The notes below the pieces were generated by a model. It made no database searches, had not been told where the DNA came from, and saw nothing but the letters and a program-made list of their open reading frames with translations. The position numbers were made by a program, and so were the translations under genes. Of a DNA stretch of 64,000 bases, positions 1 through 11,567 are shown piece by piece; the stretch's first letter is position 1, and every line of letters begins with the position of its first letter. The stretch lies in assembly GCA_010093705.1 (NCBI GenBank), contig MU006094.1, forward strand, positions 84,834-148,833. Direction: 5' to 3'. The DNA is from Patellaria atrata CBS 101060. Its lineage: Eukaryota; Ascomycota; Dothideomycetes; Patellariales; Patellariaceae.

Positions 1-798
1 CCCCGCAACCCTACCAAAGCTCCCAGGCCTCGGAATCCCCGACCCACCCGACGCATTCACCCTCGACCCAACCGCAACCCCCGCCTCCATCTTCACAGAC
101 CTCGGCACCGGAATCCCCCTCTTCCCACTCCCCACCGACGCCACCCCGGGCTTCGGCAACGACCGCCCCCCCGCAATCGACTTACCAACCTTCTTCACGC
201 CCTCCTTGACATTGAACCCCTGTTTCTCCTTCCCCCCTTTTCCCCCCTCCTTCTTCCCACCCGACGACGGAGCAGAACCAGGGCCAGGACCAAGACCAGG
301 ACCAACCCACCCCTCCTTCCCCACCCTCCCACTCAGTCCCGCGCCCCTCACGCGCGCGATCACCGCGTCCGCAACCCGTTCCGCGCCCCCCTCCACCACC
401 GTCTCCAGCACCGGCGTCCTCACCCCCTCCCTCTCGGTGTCAGAGAGCGCGGACTTGGACAGGGAAATGTAGGTTAGGAGGGTGGATGCGAGTTCGAGGC
501 GGGGGGGGTGAAGGGGTGGAGTTGCGGGGAGGATGGGGAGGGGGAGGCGGGGTGGAATGAAGCGGGTGGTTGGAGTTGGGGGGAAAGAGGGGGGGAAGTC
601 GTATTCTGCGGCGTCGGTTATGAGGGATGTGGTCGTGGTTGTGTTGGAGGTGGAGGTGTGGGTGGTGTGGAGGGTCGGGAGGAGGAGGGGAATTAGGGCG
701 TTTTGGGAGGCGGTGGCGCGGTGGGTGCGGGTGCTGTGGGTGGAGGGGGTAGAGGAGGTCGAGGTCGAGGTCGAGGGGGTTGGTGTTTGAGAGGACAT
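1..798 (-). CDS. Partial hypothetical protein, Ser/Thr/Pro- then Gly/Lys-rich (left edge)
   Basis: A reading frame stays open on the minus strand from an ATG at 798 to the window edge (266 codons, no stop), so the 3' part lies outside. Residues 1-45 are almost only Ser, Thr and Pro. A more ordinary segment at about 100-160 (around LELASTLLTYISLSKSAL) looks helical and contains several acidic residues. After that the protein becomes Gly/Lys/Pro-rich and basic. No domain, signal peptide or membrane segment is recognised. The DNA is strongly strand-biased: pyrimidine-rich on the coding strand at the 5' end. A TATATAAT lies about 150 bp upstream on the same strand. I cannot assign a function. The unbroken length through highly skewed DNA is the main support, and skewed DNA itself also lowers stop frequency, so confidence is moderate. 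Confidence 0.55.
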   Translation of the reverse strand, partial: MSSQTPTPSTSTSTSSTPSTHSTRTHRATASQNALIPLLLPTLHTTHTSTSNTTTTTSLITDAAEYDFPPSFPPTPTTRFIPPRLPLPILPATPPLHPPRLELASTLLTYISLSKSALSDTEREGVRTPVLETVVEGGAERVADAVIARVRGAGLSGRVGKEGWVGPGLGPGPGSAPSSGGKKEGGKGGKEKQGFNVKEGVKKVGKSIAGGRSLPKPGVASVGSGKRGIPVPRSVKMEAGVAVGSRVNASGGSGIPRPGSFGRVAG

Positions 799-1910
799 TC
801 TGGGGTGCAATGTAAGGGGGATGTTGGAAGGTATTGTTAGGTCTGGTAAAGTTGGCTTTGGTGGATTGGATACTTTACACAGTAGAGTATCTGGATCCGG
901 GTTGTGTTGGCTGGGGAAGAAGAGGGTTAAGGAGAGAATGGGGGCGAGATTATATAGCTGGAGAAGAGGTGGTGTTGTGGAGATAGAGAGGGAATAATGG
1001 TATTGTGCTTTCCCGTAAGAGGGGATGAAAGGGACTTTGTTCAGATGGGAGGAAGGTCAAGACTTGAAAAAAGGGAATGGGTTTCTTTCTTTGTGGGTGC
1101 TTTGTTTGGGGACTTTGTGGCTTTGTGTTTTGTTCAGCGGTGGTTGTACTAAGTTCCTACCCAGGCCTATTGACCATATCAGGTGTGGTAGAAGCAGTTA
1201 AACGTTATCATAGAGGCCGACTTTCCAGTTACAGATTTTACAACAGATCTAGAGTTTAGATTCTGCAATAGCTTATCAGTTATAATAGCGTTGCTGTACA
1301 AAATCAATAGTAAAGACGAATCCATAATCCGATAAAGCAGCGATCTCTAGAAGCAGTAGTAAATATCAAATACCCTCTCCATGATGACCGGAAAAGGGGG
1401 GAGCAGGGTAAGGTACTGCAGATCTACACCAGAAATTGAACAGATAGAACTCTCATCCCGTTTCTACAAGCACTTGAGAAGACGACTATATCGCGTATAC
1501 CGTAAGCTGAAAACCTTGGGTGATATTAAGTAGATCCAGCGGATGTATTTCCAGTCGCCCTTTGTCCGATTCTTCTGGAACATTCCTCTGAAGCGTAGCC
1601 CAACCTGTTTGACGCAAAGCTTATTTTCCACGTTGGTGTATCTGAGGTAATTTGTCAAGTAAGTTGTCTGGTCTGGTTGGGTTCTGAAATTAGTACCATG
1701 GAACAGAGATTAGGTTCAGGGAGGTGATTGCCGATGAGTGATGACTAAGCTACCCTTTTTTCAACCTCAGGGGTAAGGGATGCCGAAACTCCTGTCGTGG
1801 GAATGTTCGAATTCACACTTGGTGAAACGAGGGGTAAGTATTCTGAAGTGTGTAAAACCGTCATACATCAAACAAAATTAGAAGAAGAAGAGAAAGAAGA
1901 ATACACACAC
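799..1910. other. Intergenic region
   Basis: This is the 5' flank of the left-edge gene and the 3' flank of the gene at 1911-3570. Only short open frames without recognisable features occur here. Confidence 0.6.
949..956 (-). promoter_or_regulatory. TATA-like element upstream of the left-edge gene
   Basis: Read on the minus strand this is TATATAAT, about 150 bp upstream of the ATG at 798. This is a sequence match only; no transcript start is known. Confidence 0.3.
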
Positions 1911-3570
1911 CTACATCTTCCACCCCCACCCCTCCCGTGAAACCCCCGAACAAACCCTCCACCAAACCAACCTCAGCAACTCCCTTCCCTTACCCTTGGC
2001 CATATTCTTACCCTTCGCCCCCATCTCCACCACCTCCTTCTCCTCCACCTTCTTTTCCACATCCAACCTGTCCCTCATCCTCCTCAACCTCCATTCCAAC
2101 CCCCCCAGTCCCCGCATCCCTCCTAGCGGACTCACCTCTACGCTTCCACCGAACGAAACCGTTGGCGAGGGCGTCTCAAGCCCCATCTCGTCGCAGAAAA
2201 ACCGCCCCAGTAGCCCGTTGCGCAGGAAGATGGGGTGGGGCGTCCGCGGCGGAGCTTCCCAGGATTCCTCTTGGAGGGAAGGGGGAGTATGGGTGGGATG
2301 GAGGGTTTGTATGCGAAGAGGACAAGAGAAAGGGGGAGAAAGGGAGGAAGGGGAAGGAGGAGAGGAAGAGGATGATGGGGAAGAGGACGATGTGGAAGAG
2401 GACGATGGGGAAGAGGACGATAGGGAAGAGGATGATGGGGAAGAGAATGATGGGGAAGAAGATGATGGGGAAGAGGATGTGAGGACGTTACCCCAAGCGA
2501 TGGAAAGAGGACGCGAGGGGTCGAAGGGGAAGGGTGGTATCATTTCCATTCTCGGAGATTTACGGGCGGGGGTGGGATTGGTGGGGGGTGGCGGGCGGGG
2601 GGAAAGATGCGCAGTTCTCGAGGTGGAGGACGATGGGGACTTCCATCGATGTGATGGTTGTGCGGTAGTGCTTCCGCTCGTGGTCGTGGTTTTTGGGGGG
2701 TGCTTGGGGTGGTGCTTTCGTGGCTGGGCTTACCTTTGCTTTGGCTTTTTCTTCTTTTATCCTCCGTGCGTGTTCGTGCGGTAGTGGGGGTAATGCCGCG
2801 TTTAGGGAGAGAGGAGAAGTTTTGGGACTCAGTTTGTGCTTTGTTGTTGGCTTGTTAAGCCCTGGATGGAGGTTTTCTGGAGAGGCATGTGAAGATGTGG
2901 ATCTCGATCGCTTTGGTGGGTCTGAGAAATTGAAGGATTTACGGAATGGATATTTGGACTGGTTGAGGGCTGATTTTGGAACCACTGGGGGTATTAACGA
3001 TTTACTATTTCTTTCGGTTGAATCTTTATATCCAGTAGGTGATAGAAGGGGAGCTGTGTTTGAGGTTTTGGAGACCACTGAATCTTCCTTGACCTGGGAG
3101 GAATTCGGATCCTTGTCGATGACAATCGTACCGCTCTTAGCTGTCGATGTGAGAACCACTTGATCCGTTCCCTCATGTACTGAATCCATTCTGGCTGTGC
3201 CCTTCCACTTCCTCAACATCAGGGGTTCCGGTATACAAGACTTCCGTCTTCCGAAATCATGAGATGGGGAGGGAGGGGGATAAAGGGAATGAGAGACAAG
3301 AGCCGCTGAAGACATATTTGATAACGTACTCGGCCGTTTACTTTCGGGACGGCACTGAAACTTTTGTGGTGCCGCGTCACTATTTGCGGAGTTTGGAGGA
3401 CTGTTGTGTATTTGGGATGTAGGACTATAATAAGGAGAGGAATGGGACACCGAGGCCCGCTCGTAGCATCCACGGATGCATTGGCGAAACATCTCAATCC
3501 CAGTTTCGATGCCATACAGCAGCTCTGCAACGTCAAGCGGATCTTGATGTGGTGAGGAATAATAAGCCAT
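1911..3570 (-). CDS. Hypothetical Ser/Pro-rich protein, frame change near 2560 unresolved
   Basis: From the ATG at 3570 (MAYYSSPHQD) the frame is open to a TAA at 2560-2562, giving about 336 residues: an ordinary-looking start (DVAELLYGIETGIEMFRQC), then long Ser/Pro/Lys-rich disordered sequence with SP/TP sites. A second minus-strand frame, open well upstream of its ATG at 2549, runs to 1911. It encodes PSSSS-type repeats, then a basic C-terminus with a charged stretch (RRMRDRLDVEKKVEEKE). The two are probably one gene joined by an intron or by a one-base change in the C-run near 2575-2590; I could not find a convincing in-phase intron. A GTGAGT donor motif at 3636-3631 suggests an intron in the 5' leader. 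No known domain is recognised. Confidence 0.5.
2371..2475. repeat. 15-bp minisatellite, seven units
   Basis: Seven imperfect copies of a 15-bp unit (gatgatggggaagag on the plus strand). On the minus strand each unit encodes one (P/L/T)SSSS pentapeptide of the Ser-rich protein, so the period keeps frame. Confidence 0.85.
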
Positions 3571-4570
3571 ATGGGTAAATGATAAAAAGAACCCGCTTCG
3601 AGATGTTTGAATAAGTGTTGTAAAACAAGGACTCACCTCTGACTTGAGGAATCAAATTACATAGACTAGGTTAAAAGAGAATACACTGGTTAAAATACGA
3701 TTCAGAGAGTTTAAAGAGTACCGATTATCTATGAGAATTTGAACATATATCATCTGGTTGGATAGTGACTTATAAGAAATATGTGACACGGCTTCGTGTT
3801 CCATTGTTCTCCTTGTCTTTATTTTCGGCTGAGTAGTTCTTCCAGATACGACCGTGAACAAGGGGTAAAATGTATAAACAAAGAACAGACTGGTTACCCC
3901 TATCTTTATCCCACGATTCTTTGTCGTCAATCCTTTGGATCTAGTTTTGCGAGATATAGTGACTGTATCTTCTGATCTTGTTGTTGATACTAACTGATGA
4001 CATAAGAGTAGATTTCTTCGAACCATGTCGAAGTCTTGGACAAGCTGTTTAATTGAGGATCATTCTAGGACTCTCTTTACCCCTTTGGATGCTTAGCTTA
4101 GCAACTCTTCAGTAACGAAAAGGAAATCTGCGACCTAGGATTTGAAGACTTGCATGTAGTAGCTTCTCGGAAAGACACTGCTATATTGGAGTAAATACGC
4201 CGCGCAGAGAGTATGTTTAGTACGCTAATCAAACATGACGCTGAGAGTGGTTCGGTCTCCTGTCAAATGCTTCGGAACCTCGCAAAACCTCCCACCTCAG
4301 CGCGTCAAGAAAAATTATAAGGTCAGATGACCAAGATTGAGATTAGCAAACTTTGATGGCAGCAAAAATTGAACCTAATTGATATGATAAATGGCCAACG
4401 GCTCATGGAAGTACCATGGGTGGCGAGGTGAGGCGTACCTGCGTGACTGCGTCGAAAAACTATATATATTCGCACTTTCCATTTTCCAATATGTAAAATC
4501 TTTGCGGAGTATAATTTATATTCGGACGATTTGACTCAATTAAAATGCTAATCGATATTTCTAGTTCAAA
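3571..4570. other. Intergenic region between divergent genes
   Basis: This region probably carries the promoters of the minus gene starting at 3570 and the plus gene starting at 4571. It is AT-richer than its surroundings, and I see no gene in it. Confidence 0.6.
4461..4470 (+). promoter_or_regulatory. TATA-like element upstream of the 4571 gene
   Basis: TATATATATT about 100 bp upstream of the ATG at 4571, a plausible core promoter position for a fungal gene. Inferred from sequence only. Confidence 0.4.
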
Positions 4571-5713
4571 ATGTCTACACAACCCACCCCCGATAACTTC
4601 ACCTACCAGCTCACTCCTATTGAGTACCTCCGAACAAGAGTTGCATATGGATTATCGTTAAATCCTCCTGCACTTGCATCTATACTCATCCTGCTTGTTA
4701 GGAAGGGAACGATTGAGAGGATCATAGGGAAGATCTGCCATAATGGAGTACCGCTGCCAGGGGAAATACAACTGCTCATCGTCGAAAGATGGCTCCAGGA
4801 TAACTTCCCGAGTATCCAAAAGTATGTGAACTCTCGACCTGACTTAGTTGAGTATCGTCCTTTCCACTGGAGCGTCCAAACCCCCCCCCCTGAGCTGGTG
4901 GTGAGGATAGACGAGAAACTTCGCGACTTATGTGTAAGTGATCTAATTCATTCCTTTTCGACGTACTGAGCCCGTTACTGACACGGGAAGTACGGATACG
5001 GCATTAGATTTGCAACGTTTTCCCACCTCCTCATAGAACCAAAGGGTATACCGATCAAGGTTCCCCGGAAAAGATTCTTTCTGATTTTCGGCCACCACGC
5101 CAATGTCGTCATCTGCGACCATGAAAAGGCCGAATATCTGCGAAGTTTACACCGGACCCTGGGTAAAGAGACATCAGCCATGCCTCGCAAACGTTACGGG
5201 CCTTGGAATCGGGAAGCTCATGAACAAACCGATGAATTCGCACTGGAGATCAGATACAACGATCAGTTAGGCCACCTAACTCCAATAGAAGTGCAGAAAA
5301 TGCACTATGATATAGAGCGAAGTAGAGATGTTTCCGTATCACGATTTCGAAAATTTCCCGCCATGCGCGAGTACGTTCCAAACCTTACTGAGGATGAAAC
5401 AAACAAATGGGTAAGGAGGTACCGATCAACACCGTTCAACCACCTTTCTCTCTATGCAGGCATCCAGATTCCTAAAGCTTTCAAGTATAGGATAGAAGTT
5501 GATAATCTTCCGGGTGAATGGAAGTTTAAGTACCAGTCAGCTCCAAAGATGCCTCCAGTGGTGAATCAATACGAACCGTCCTTTTTAGTCATCACGGAAA
5601 TTCTCCGACAAGGTTGTTATCAGGAAAACGAATTGCGGGTCCTAGCAATTGCCGATCCATTTTGGGCGCCACCTCCATGGGTTCAGTTTTTGATGGCATC
5701 GAAGCGGGTGTGA
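4571..5713 (+). CDS. Hypothetical protein, two exons, 361 aa
   Basis: Exons 4571-4933 and 4991-5713 join in phase 0 across a 57-nt intron with a GTAAGT donor and an AAG acceptor; the sum is 362 codons including the stop. Exon 1 encodes an N-terminal part with a hydrophobic helix-like segment (NPPALASILILLVRKG) and a WLQDNFPSIQKYV stretch. Exon 2 encodes a hydrophobic strand-like core (FFLIFGHHANVVICD), then a charged region with many Arg and Tyr. There is no signal peptide and no recognised catalytic motif. The clean intron phase and even composition argue for a real gene. I do not recognise the family; it may be lineage-restricted. A homology search with the spliced 361-residue product would settle this. 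Confidence 0.7.
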
Positions 5714-6045
5714 TAATTGATTCAAAAGAGTGAATTGTGTTGTTTTTGAAGCTTTTGCTTTCGGTTACTACAATTGCGGATATTTATTATCTAGGGGCGC
5801 AAAGCTTTGAGGGGTGAATTGAACTTTCATAGGGTATTCTATAGGCGTGCTAGGGCATAGCTATGTATTCTATATACAAGCCAACCTCAAGTTTAAGTTC
5901 CTCGAATCCTGCTCCCATTTCCTTGACATTGTCTCTGACCACCGGTTTTAGCAACCTGTTGAACACTTCTAGGAGACTGAAGAGTTGGAGCCTATCGTAG
6001 GGTAAGTGTTAAAGGTTGTTGAAGAGGAGTAGACCAAGTCTCCCG
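5714..6045. other. Intergenic, convergent 3' ends
   Basis: Short spacer between the stop at 5713 and the stop of the minus-strand glycosidase at 6046; probably only 3' UTRs. Confidence 0.6.
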
Positions 6046-9000
6046 TTAATCGTCGAGCTGTGCTTCAAGTTCGTCTCCGACTGCAGAAGCACTTTCGTCA
6101 CCGTTCGCACTCATCCTCTCTAATTGATCGGAAACGTAGTGCGCAATCTTCTCGTCGGCTTCTTCTTTCTCTTTAAGCCCTTCAGCATCAAGATAGCCGA
6201 CAGAATTAATTCTGATCATCGGAGTACGCCGTGGATCCTCGCCATCAGCATGGTCACCATTTGTAGGCTCTTCCCAGTCGGTCCGGAAGCCGATTGAGCG
6301 GTTAGTCGAAGAACGTCGGAGTCCACCATGAGGCTTAGCGCCGAAAGTTTTACGACGATGAAAAATGTCGTCAAAATAATGACTGGCAGCCGTGGAAGGT
6401 GTTCGTGGAGTTTGAGGTAGACGGCAATTGACCCTATATAAAGCATTAGTAGAAGTATCACACTTTTTTTTTTTTTTTTCTGGAATATGCAACCTACCCG
6501 GTGTCATGAATCATCTTGGCAACAAGGCCTGTCCAACCACATTGATGACTTGCACCAAGACCCCGACCGGTATCACCATCGAAGAACTCGAAGAACCACA
6601 CGTGATCTTTCCAATTGGGATCGTAATTCAACATCTCGTTGCCGGCATTGATAGCCCTCTTTCCTTCATCACAGCGAGTGAACAGATGCTGAAGTCGATG
6701 CTGTAACTCTTGAGCTACATGTCCAAGATGCATGTAGTCTCCGGAACCCTTGGGACACTCCACCTGCAGGTTATTGCCGTAGAACATATAAAACCGAAGG
6801 AGAGATTCAATGAGGAGGAAATTAACGGCAATCCAGATAGGACCCCGCCAATTACTGTTACCACCGAAAAGACCACTGTTTGAGTCGCCTGGGACATATC
6901 CTACTTCAAAGCGTTGTCCGTTTACGTCCATAGAGTAAGGGTGATCCTTATGGTACTTCGACAGTGAACGAATTCCAAACTCGCTGAGGAATTCATCTTC
7001 ATCCAACATGCGATCTAGGATCCTCTTCAAACGTTCTTCACTGACTAGGGAGAGTAACAATCGATCACCCTTACCACGGCGGTCCAACTTTGCAATATTG
7101 CGCTGTGCGACATCATTGCGATTCTCTAGGAACCAATTGAGTCGTTTCTTGAACTGTGGCAACCTATCGATAATCTCCGGTTCCAGAGTAAGCGTCGCAT
7201 ACATGGGTATCAGGCCTACAAGAGATCTGACCGGCATCTGATGGCTCCAAGGACCGCCCCAACTGATCGCATCATAATAGAAACCGTCCTCATCGTTCCA
7301 TAAAGACTTCGCTTCGCCTCCGGTGCGATATTGCATAGCATCACTGATTAGAATGAAATGCTCGAAGAACTTGGTTGCCATATCCTCATAGATTCGGCGA
7401 TGCTTTGCAAGTTCCAGACAGATGTTGAGCATACAAAGACAATAGAAAGCCATCCAACCGGTGCTGTCAGCTTGTTCTAGGACACCTCCTGTGGGAAGTG
7501 GATCGGATCGGTTGAAGAGACCAATGTTATCCAGACCTAAGAAACCGCCTTCGAAGATGTTTTTACCATCGAAGTCTTTTCGGTTTACCCACCAGGTGAA
7601 GTTCAATAGCAACTTTTGAAAGACTCGTTCCAAGAAATCAAGGTCTTCACGTCCGTACATCTTCCTTTCGATCTTGAATGTCCTGAAAACAGACCATGCG
7701 TGCACTGGCGGATTGACGTCACCGAAATTCCACTCATACGCCGGGATTTGACCATTGGGGTGCATATACCACTCTCTTGTGAATAGGTCAAGTTGGCCCT
7801 TTGCAAATTCTGGATCGATCATGGCCAGAGTTATGCAGTGGAATGCGCTATCCCAAGCAGCGAAAAAGGGGTATTCCCATGAGTCAGGCATCGATAGAAT
7901 ATCCTCGAGATACATATGTTTCCATTGCTGGTTGCGAATATTCTTCCGGCTTGCAGGAGGTGGTGGTTGTCCGGGATCTCCATTCCGCCAGTGATCCCAG
8001 TTGAAATGGTAGAACTGTTTACACCATAGCATACCCGCGAATGCTTGTCGCTGAATGTTTCTCAGGTCGTCCGCCATTGGCATGGGACTAACTCGCCAAT
8101 AGAACTCATCAGCTTCTGCTCTCCTCTGCTCCATGATGTCATCGAAAAGTTCCTCATCGACGTAGTCTTCGTATCGCCTCGAAAATCTAAAACGAACAAC
8201 TGCACATTCGCCTGGAGCAACTCCGTCACCTTCGTCAAATGCATACCAGGCAGCACACTTTGTTCCAGTCTTCTGTGGGTTCACTGCACTCTGTTCGTTG
8301 TCGACGATATACCTGTGGAACGCGTCTTTGACGTACGGGGTCCTGTTAGTGCCACCATAAAGCTTCTTGAAGTTCGTTTCGTTTTCTGTGAAAAGCCACT
8401 GTGGTTGTACGTCTTGGCCACTCCGTCCGATTCCAGGTGATGGCGATAGTTGGATATATCGATCTCCGAGCTTGTGGTGCTTCGATTGGGCTGTGGTCGG
8501 TGCAACATAACGTATGGAAGGCTTTTTGCTGACTGGTTCATGTCCCCAGCCCCAAGTATTTCTGAACCAGACGTGCGGAACGATATGCAAGGGTGCAGGT
8601 TCGGGACCCCGGTTGTAGGCCGTCACTCGAAATAGAAGCTCCTCCTCGTCATCGGCTTCCTTTGCAGTCTCGATAAAAATGTCCCAATACCTGTCATCGT
8701 CAAAGATTCCACTGTCGACGATATTGTACTCCTTGTCCTGCTTCCCGCGTCGAGCATTTTCCTTGATTAGGTCATCGTAAGGAAACCGCTTCTGAGGATA
8801 TTTGTAAAGAAACTTCATGTACGAATGCTACAGCTCATTAGTGGGATTCGAATGAGAACAGGTGTAAATACCCACAGTCGGGACATTGTCGAGGTGAAAG
8901 TGAGCCTCCTTCAGACTTTCACCGTGGTTGCCTTGTGGGTTCGATAGGCCGAAAAGACGCTCTTTGAGAAAATCACTGCACTCGATCAGTGACTGCGTCC

Positions 9001-9469
9001 CTTTCAGATCCCGGATCGCCTACTCTTTTTCATTCCAGAAGGCAAAGGCAATGTTCTGCAGGCCATGAGTATCCGAAACACCGGCGATGCCGTCCTCGCC
9101 CCATCTGAAAGTTCTCGATCGTGCCATATCATGTGTGAAATCTAGGTATAGCTTATTAGTATCATCGGAAGTATATAAGTGTTACGAGGAAACATACGAC
9201 TCCATGCATCGCCATCATGCCTGGTAGTCCTTAGTTAGTATGTATAATGAGATGTGCGGACTTTTCAGAAACTCACGAGTAATCTTCTCGGACTAAGAAA
9301 TAGTGTCAGTATGTACTTAAAATAGGAGTTTCCAGGACTACAAACCAGTTGCCCATTGCCGTTCAGCGACGTAAGGTCCCCATTTCTTCCAATACCTCGA
9401 GCGTTCTTTGTCCTCTCTTAACCTCTTTTCCTCTTCAGAGAGGATTTCCTGATGATCAATTTGAACCAT
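6046..9469 (-). CDS. GH63-type glycoside hydrolase, cytosolic form, seven exons
   Basis: Seven exons (9469-9346, 9292-9277, 9220-9198, 9141-9024, 8975-8876, 8827-6498, 6433-6046) join in consistent phases to 1032 aa. The product looks like the fungal glycosidases annotated as GH63 or mannosyl-oligosaccharide-glucosidase-like, with an (alpha/alpha)6 barrel from roughly residue 370 on. Barrel signatures include [10 protein letters not shown] near residue 450 with its Asp, [28 protein letters not shown], and the [11 protein letters not shown] and [10 protein letters not shown] segments near the end. The N-terminus ([20 protein letters not shown]) is charged and has no signal peptide or membrane anchor, unlike ER glucosidase I, so a cytosolic site is inferred. 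The C-terminal 120 residues are disordered and acidic. Exons 2 and 3 are only 16 and 23 nt. The last intron contains a long poly-T (plus strand) tract. The natural substrate is unknown. Confidence 0.88.
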
Positions 9470-10566
9470 TATAGCGGTCCAGGAAAGTTTCAAAGATCAA
9501 TGGCAATGCAAAAGCAGGATTGTAGCGAGAATGTTTATTCGAGTGGAACGGAGCGGAGTGGTAAGTAAGACGATAAGTACGGTATTCTTTGTGGTTGGCT
9601 TGATAAAAATGATAGGAGGTGCTCAATTGAGATACAACAATAAGGACAAAGGTATAGAGTGAGGGTTGATGAGAAAGTGTAAGAATAAGGAAGAGGGAAA
9701 TGCAGTTAGGCTTTATGACATTTTCCTGCCTGGCGCGCAAATACGGTATTAATGCAGGAACGACGCGATGTCAGGCCTTCGAAGTTATCGCAATCGAGTT
9801 TTTCTCAACTGAAACCCATGGCGGCGGGCAACTGCAGCTGGTTGATCCCAGTAGCTCTAAGTAGGACTTGCCCGCACCGCCATTTCACTCAAACTTCGGT
9901 ATCCTGCCTTCTCTATACTTTGTATGAAAAGGCTCCTTCTTCTTATGCTTGTTTGCTGTTTCCACTACTGGAATACAGCAGGTACGGTACGGTACAGTAC
10001 CTTGAACAAGCAATCGTGTCGAGGCGGGACATTCGGAAAAAAAACGAAGTTACTCAGTAGGCGAGACAAATATGCTCAATGACGATCATACCCGCGTGGG
10101 AGAACCGCGGTAGCTGACCGTATGGCCTAGAACCTGTTTGTTACGGAGTATAGAATGAGTGTTATCTTTATCTTGAGTTGATATTATCGTACAAGTAGTT
10201 TTAATTAAGGTCATGGAACCGTGACGTCTACTCTCTCGTAAAGCTGTACAAGCATGTTTCCACATAGGGTATATCCTTACGCATATTTACTTATAGGTGC
10301 TCCCATGAAAGTACCTTATTGTAGGGATATCGTACAGAACCGTTGTAGGTAGATATTGTAGCTATTACTATCCCTTCCTATCCACCCAATCATAGACTAG
10401 ATGATAGATGTCTCCGCACGCACCATATGATCGCGTAATACCTCAACTTGCACCAAATCTCTGCGGTGCCGGAAACTGACAACCATCACGACCTTCTCTG
10501 CTAAAAATTTCTATATCGTCCTACTGTATCCACTTCGCGAAAAAGACCGAAAACCGCTTCGCCAGG
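9470..10566. other. Divergent promoter region of the GH63 gene and NFU1
   Basis: About 1.1 kb between two genes transcribed away from each other. It contains a short GTAC-rich run near 9981-10000 (tacggtacggtacagtac). No gene is supported here. Confidence 0.6.
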
Positions 10567-11567
10567 ATGTCAACAAGTACAGTTTCTCGTGCAACAATTC
10601 GAGCTGTTTCGAAGTCTCGTCCTTCCACATCCTCTGCAAGAGCGGCATGCAGACTCATAACGACACACACCACACCACGATACCTTCATTACGCCGCTGC
10701 ATCATCTCCTATTATTCCCGCAACTAGACAGCATAGACCTACTCTACGATCATGGAGTCAGCAGCAGCATGTATCACCAGGAAGACGGACTATATTCATT
10801 CAGACCGAAGACACTCCCAACGAAGATGTAAGACTGGTCAATTTCACTAACATGTTGTTAATTGATATCTAACAAGTATATAGGCTCTCAAATTCAAACC
10901 AAACCATCGCGTACTCCCTGAAAACATTGGCTCGAGTCTGGAGTACTCCAGCCCTCGTTCTACCCTCGCCCCGCCGCATCCTTCCCCGCTTGCGGCACAG
11001 CTCATGAACATCGACGGCGTGACGAATGTCTTCTTCGGCCATGATTTTATTACCGTCACAAAAGATAGCTCTGTCCCATGGCCGCACGTCAAAGCAGAGA
11101 TCTTCTCTTTAATCACTGAATACATCACCGCGGGTAAGAGCATGATCAATACAGTGGATAACCCAACCGGAGAAGCCGGACAGGGTAACTCGCCAGGCGA
11201 CTCTCTTGCATATAATGAAGATGATGATGAGGTCGTCCAGATGATAAAAGAACTGCTGGAAACCCGGATTCGACCGGCAATTATGGAAGATGGCGGAGAT
11301 ATTGAATTCTGCGGTTTTGAAGATGGATATGTAAAGTTGAGATTGAGAGGCGCTTGCAAAGGATGTGATAAGAGCGCTATAACTTTACAGAATGGAATTG
11401 AGAGTATGATGATGCATTATATCAGTGAGGTAAAAGGGGTACAGCAAGTGCTCAGCCCGGAAGATGATATTTCGCAGAAGGAGTTTCAAAAGTTTGAGGA
11501 GAAGTTACTGAAGACCAAAGGTCCAGATGCTATAGCCAGCACCAGTTGGGACCGAGTGGAACCTTAA
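10567..11567 (+). CDS. NFU1: Mitochondrial Fe-S scaffold protein NFU1
   Basis: Exons 10567-10827 and 10884-11567 (56-nt intron, GTAAGA donor) give 314 aa. Residues 1-75 form an Arg/Ser/Thr-rich leader with few acidic residues, as expected of a mitochondrial targeting peptide. The Nfu N-terminal domain follows at about 80-185 (FKPNHRVLPENIGSS, GVTNVFFGHDFITVTK). The C-terminal NifU-like domain lies at about 205-290, with DGGDIEFCGFEDG and the cluster-binding CxxC in ACKGCDKS near residues 244-247. The family assembles or carries [4Fe-4S] clusters to lipoyl synthase and respiratory enzymes in the matrix. Length and domain order match fungal Nfu1. It lies divergently from the glycosidase gene. 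Confidence 0.95.

Noticed and set aside
1996-2784. 262-codon plus-strand frame rich in Glu/Asp
   Set aside because: It is the antisense reading of the Ser-rich minisatellite region; outside the repeat it has no protein-like features, and the minus strand gives a better gene.
3652-4026. 124-codon minus-strand frame upstream of the Ser-rich gene
   Set aside because: No motif; probably 5' flank or leader of the neighbouring gene rather than a separate protein.
9752-10060. 102-codon plus-strand frame between GH63 and NFU1
   Set aside because: It sits in a divergent promoter and runs through the GTAC-rich repeat; no protein features.
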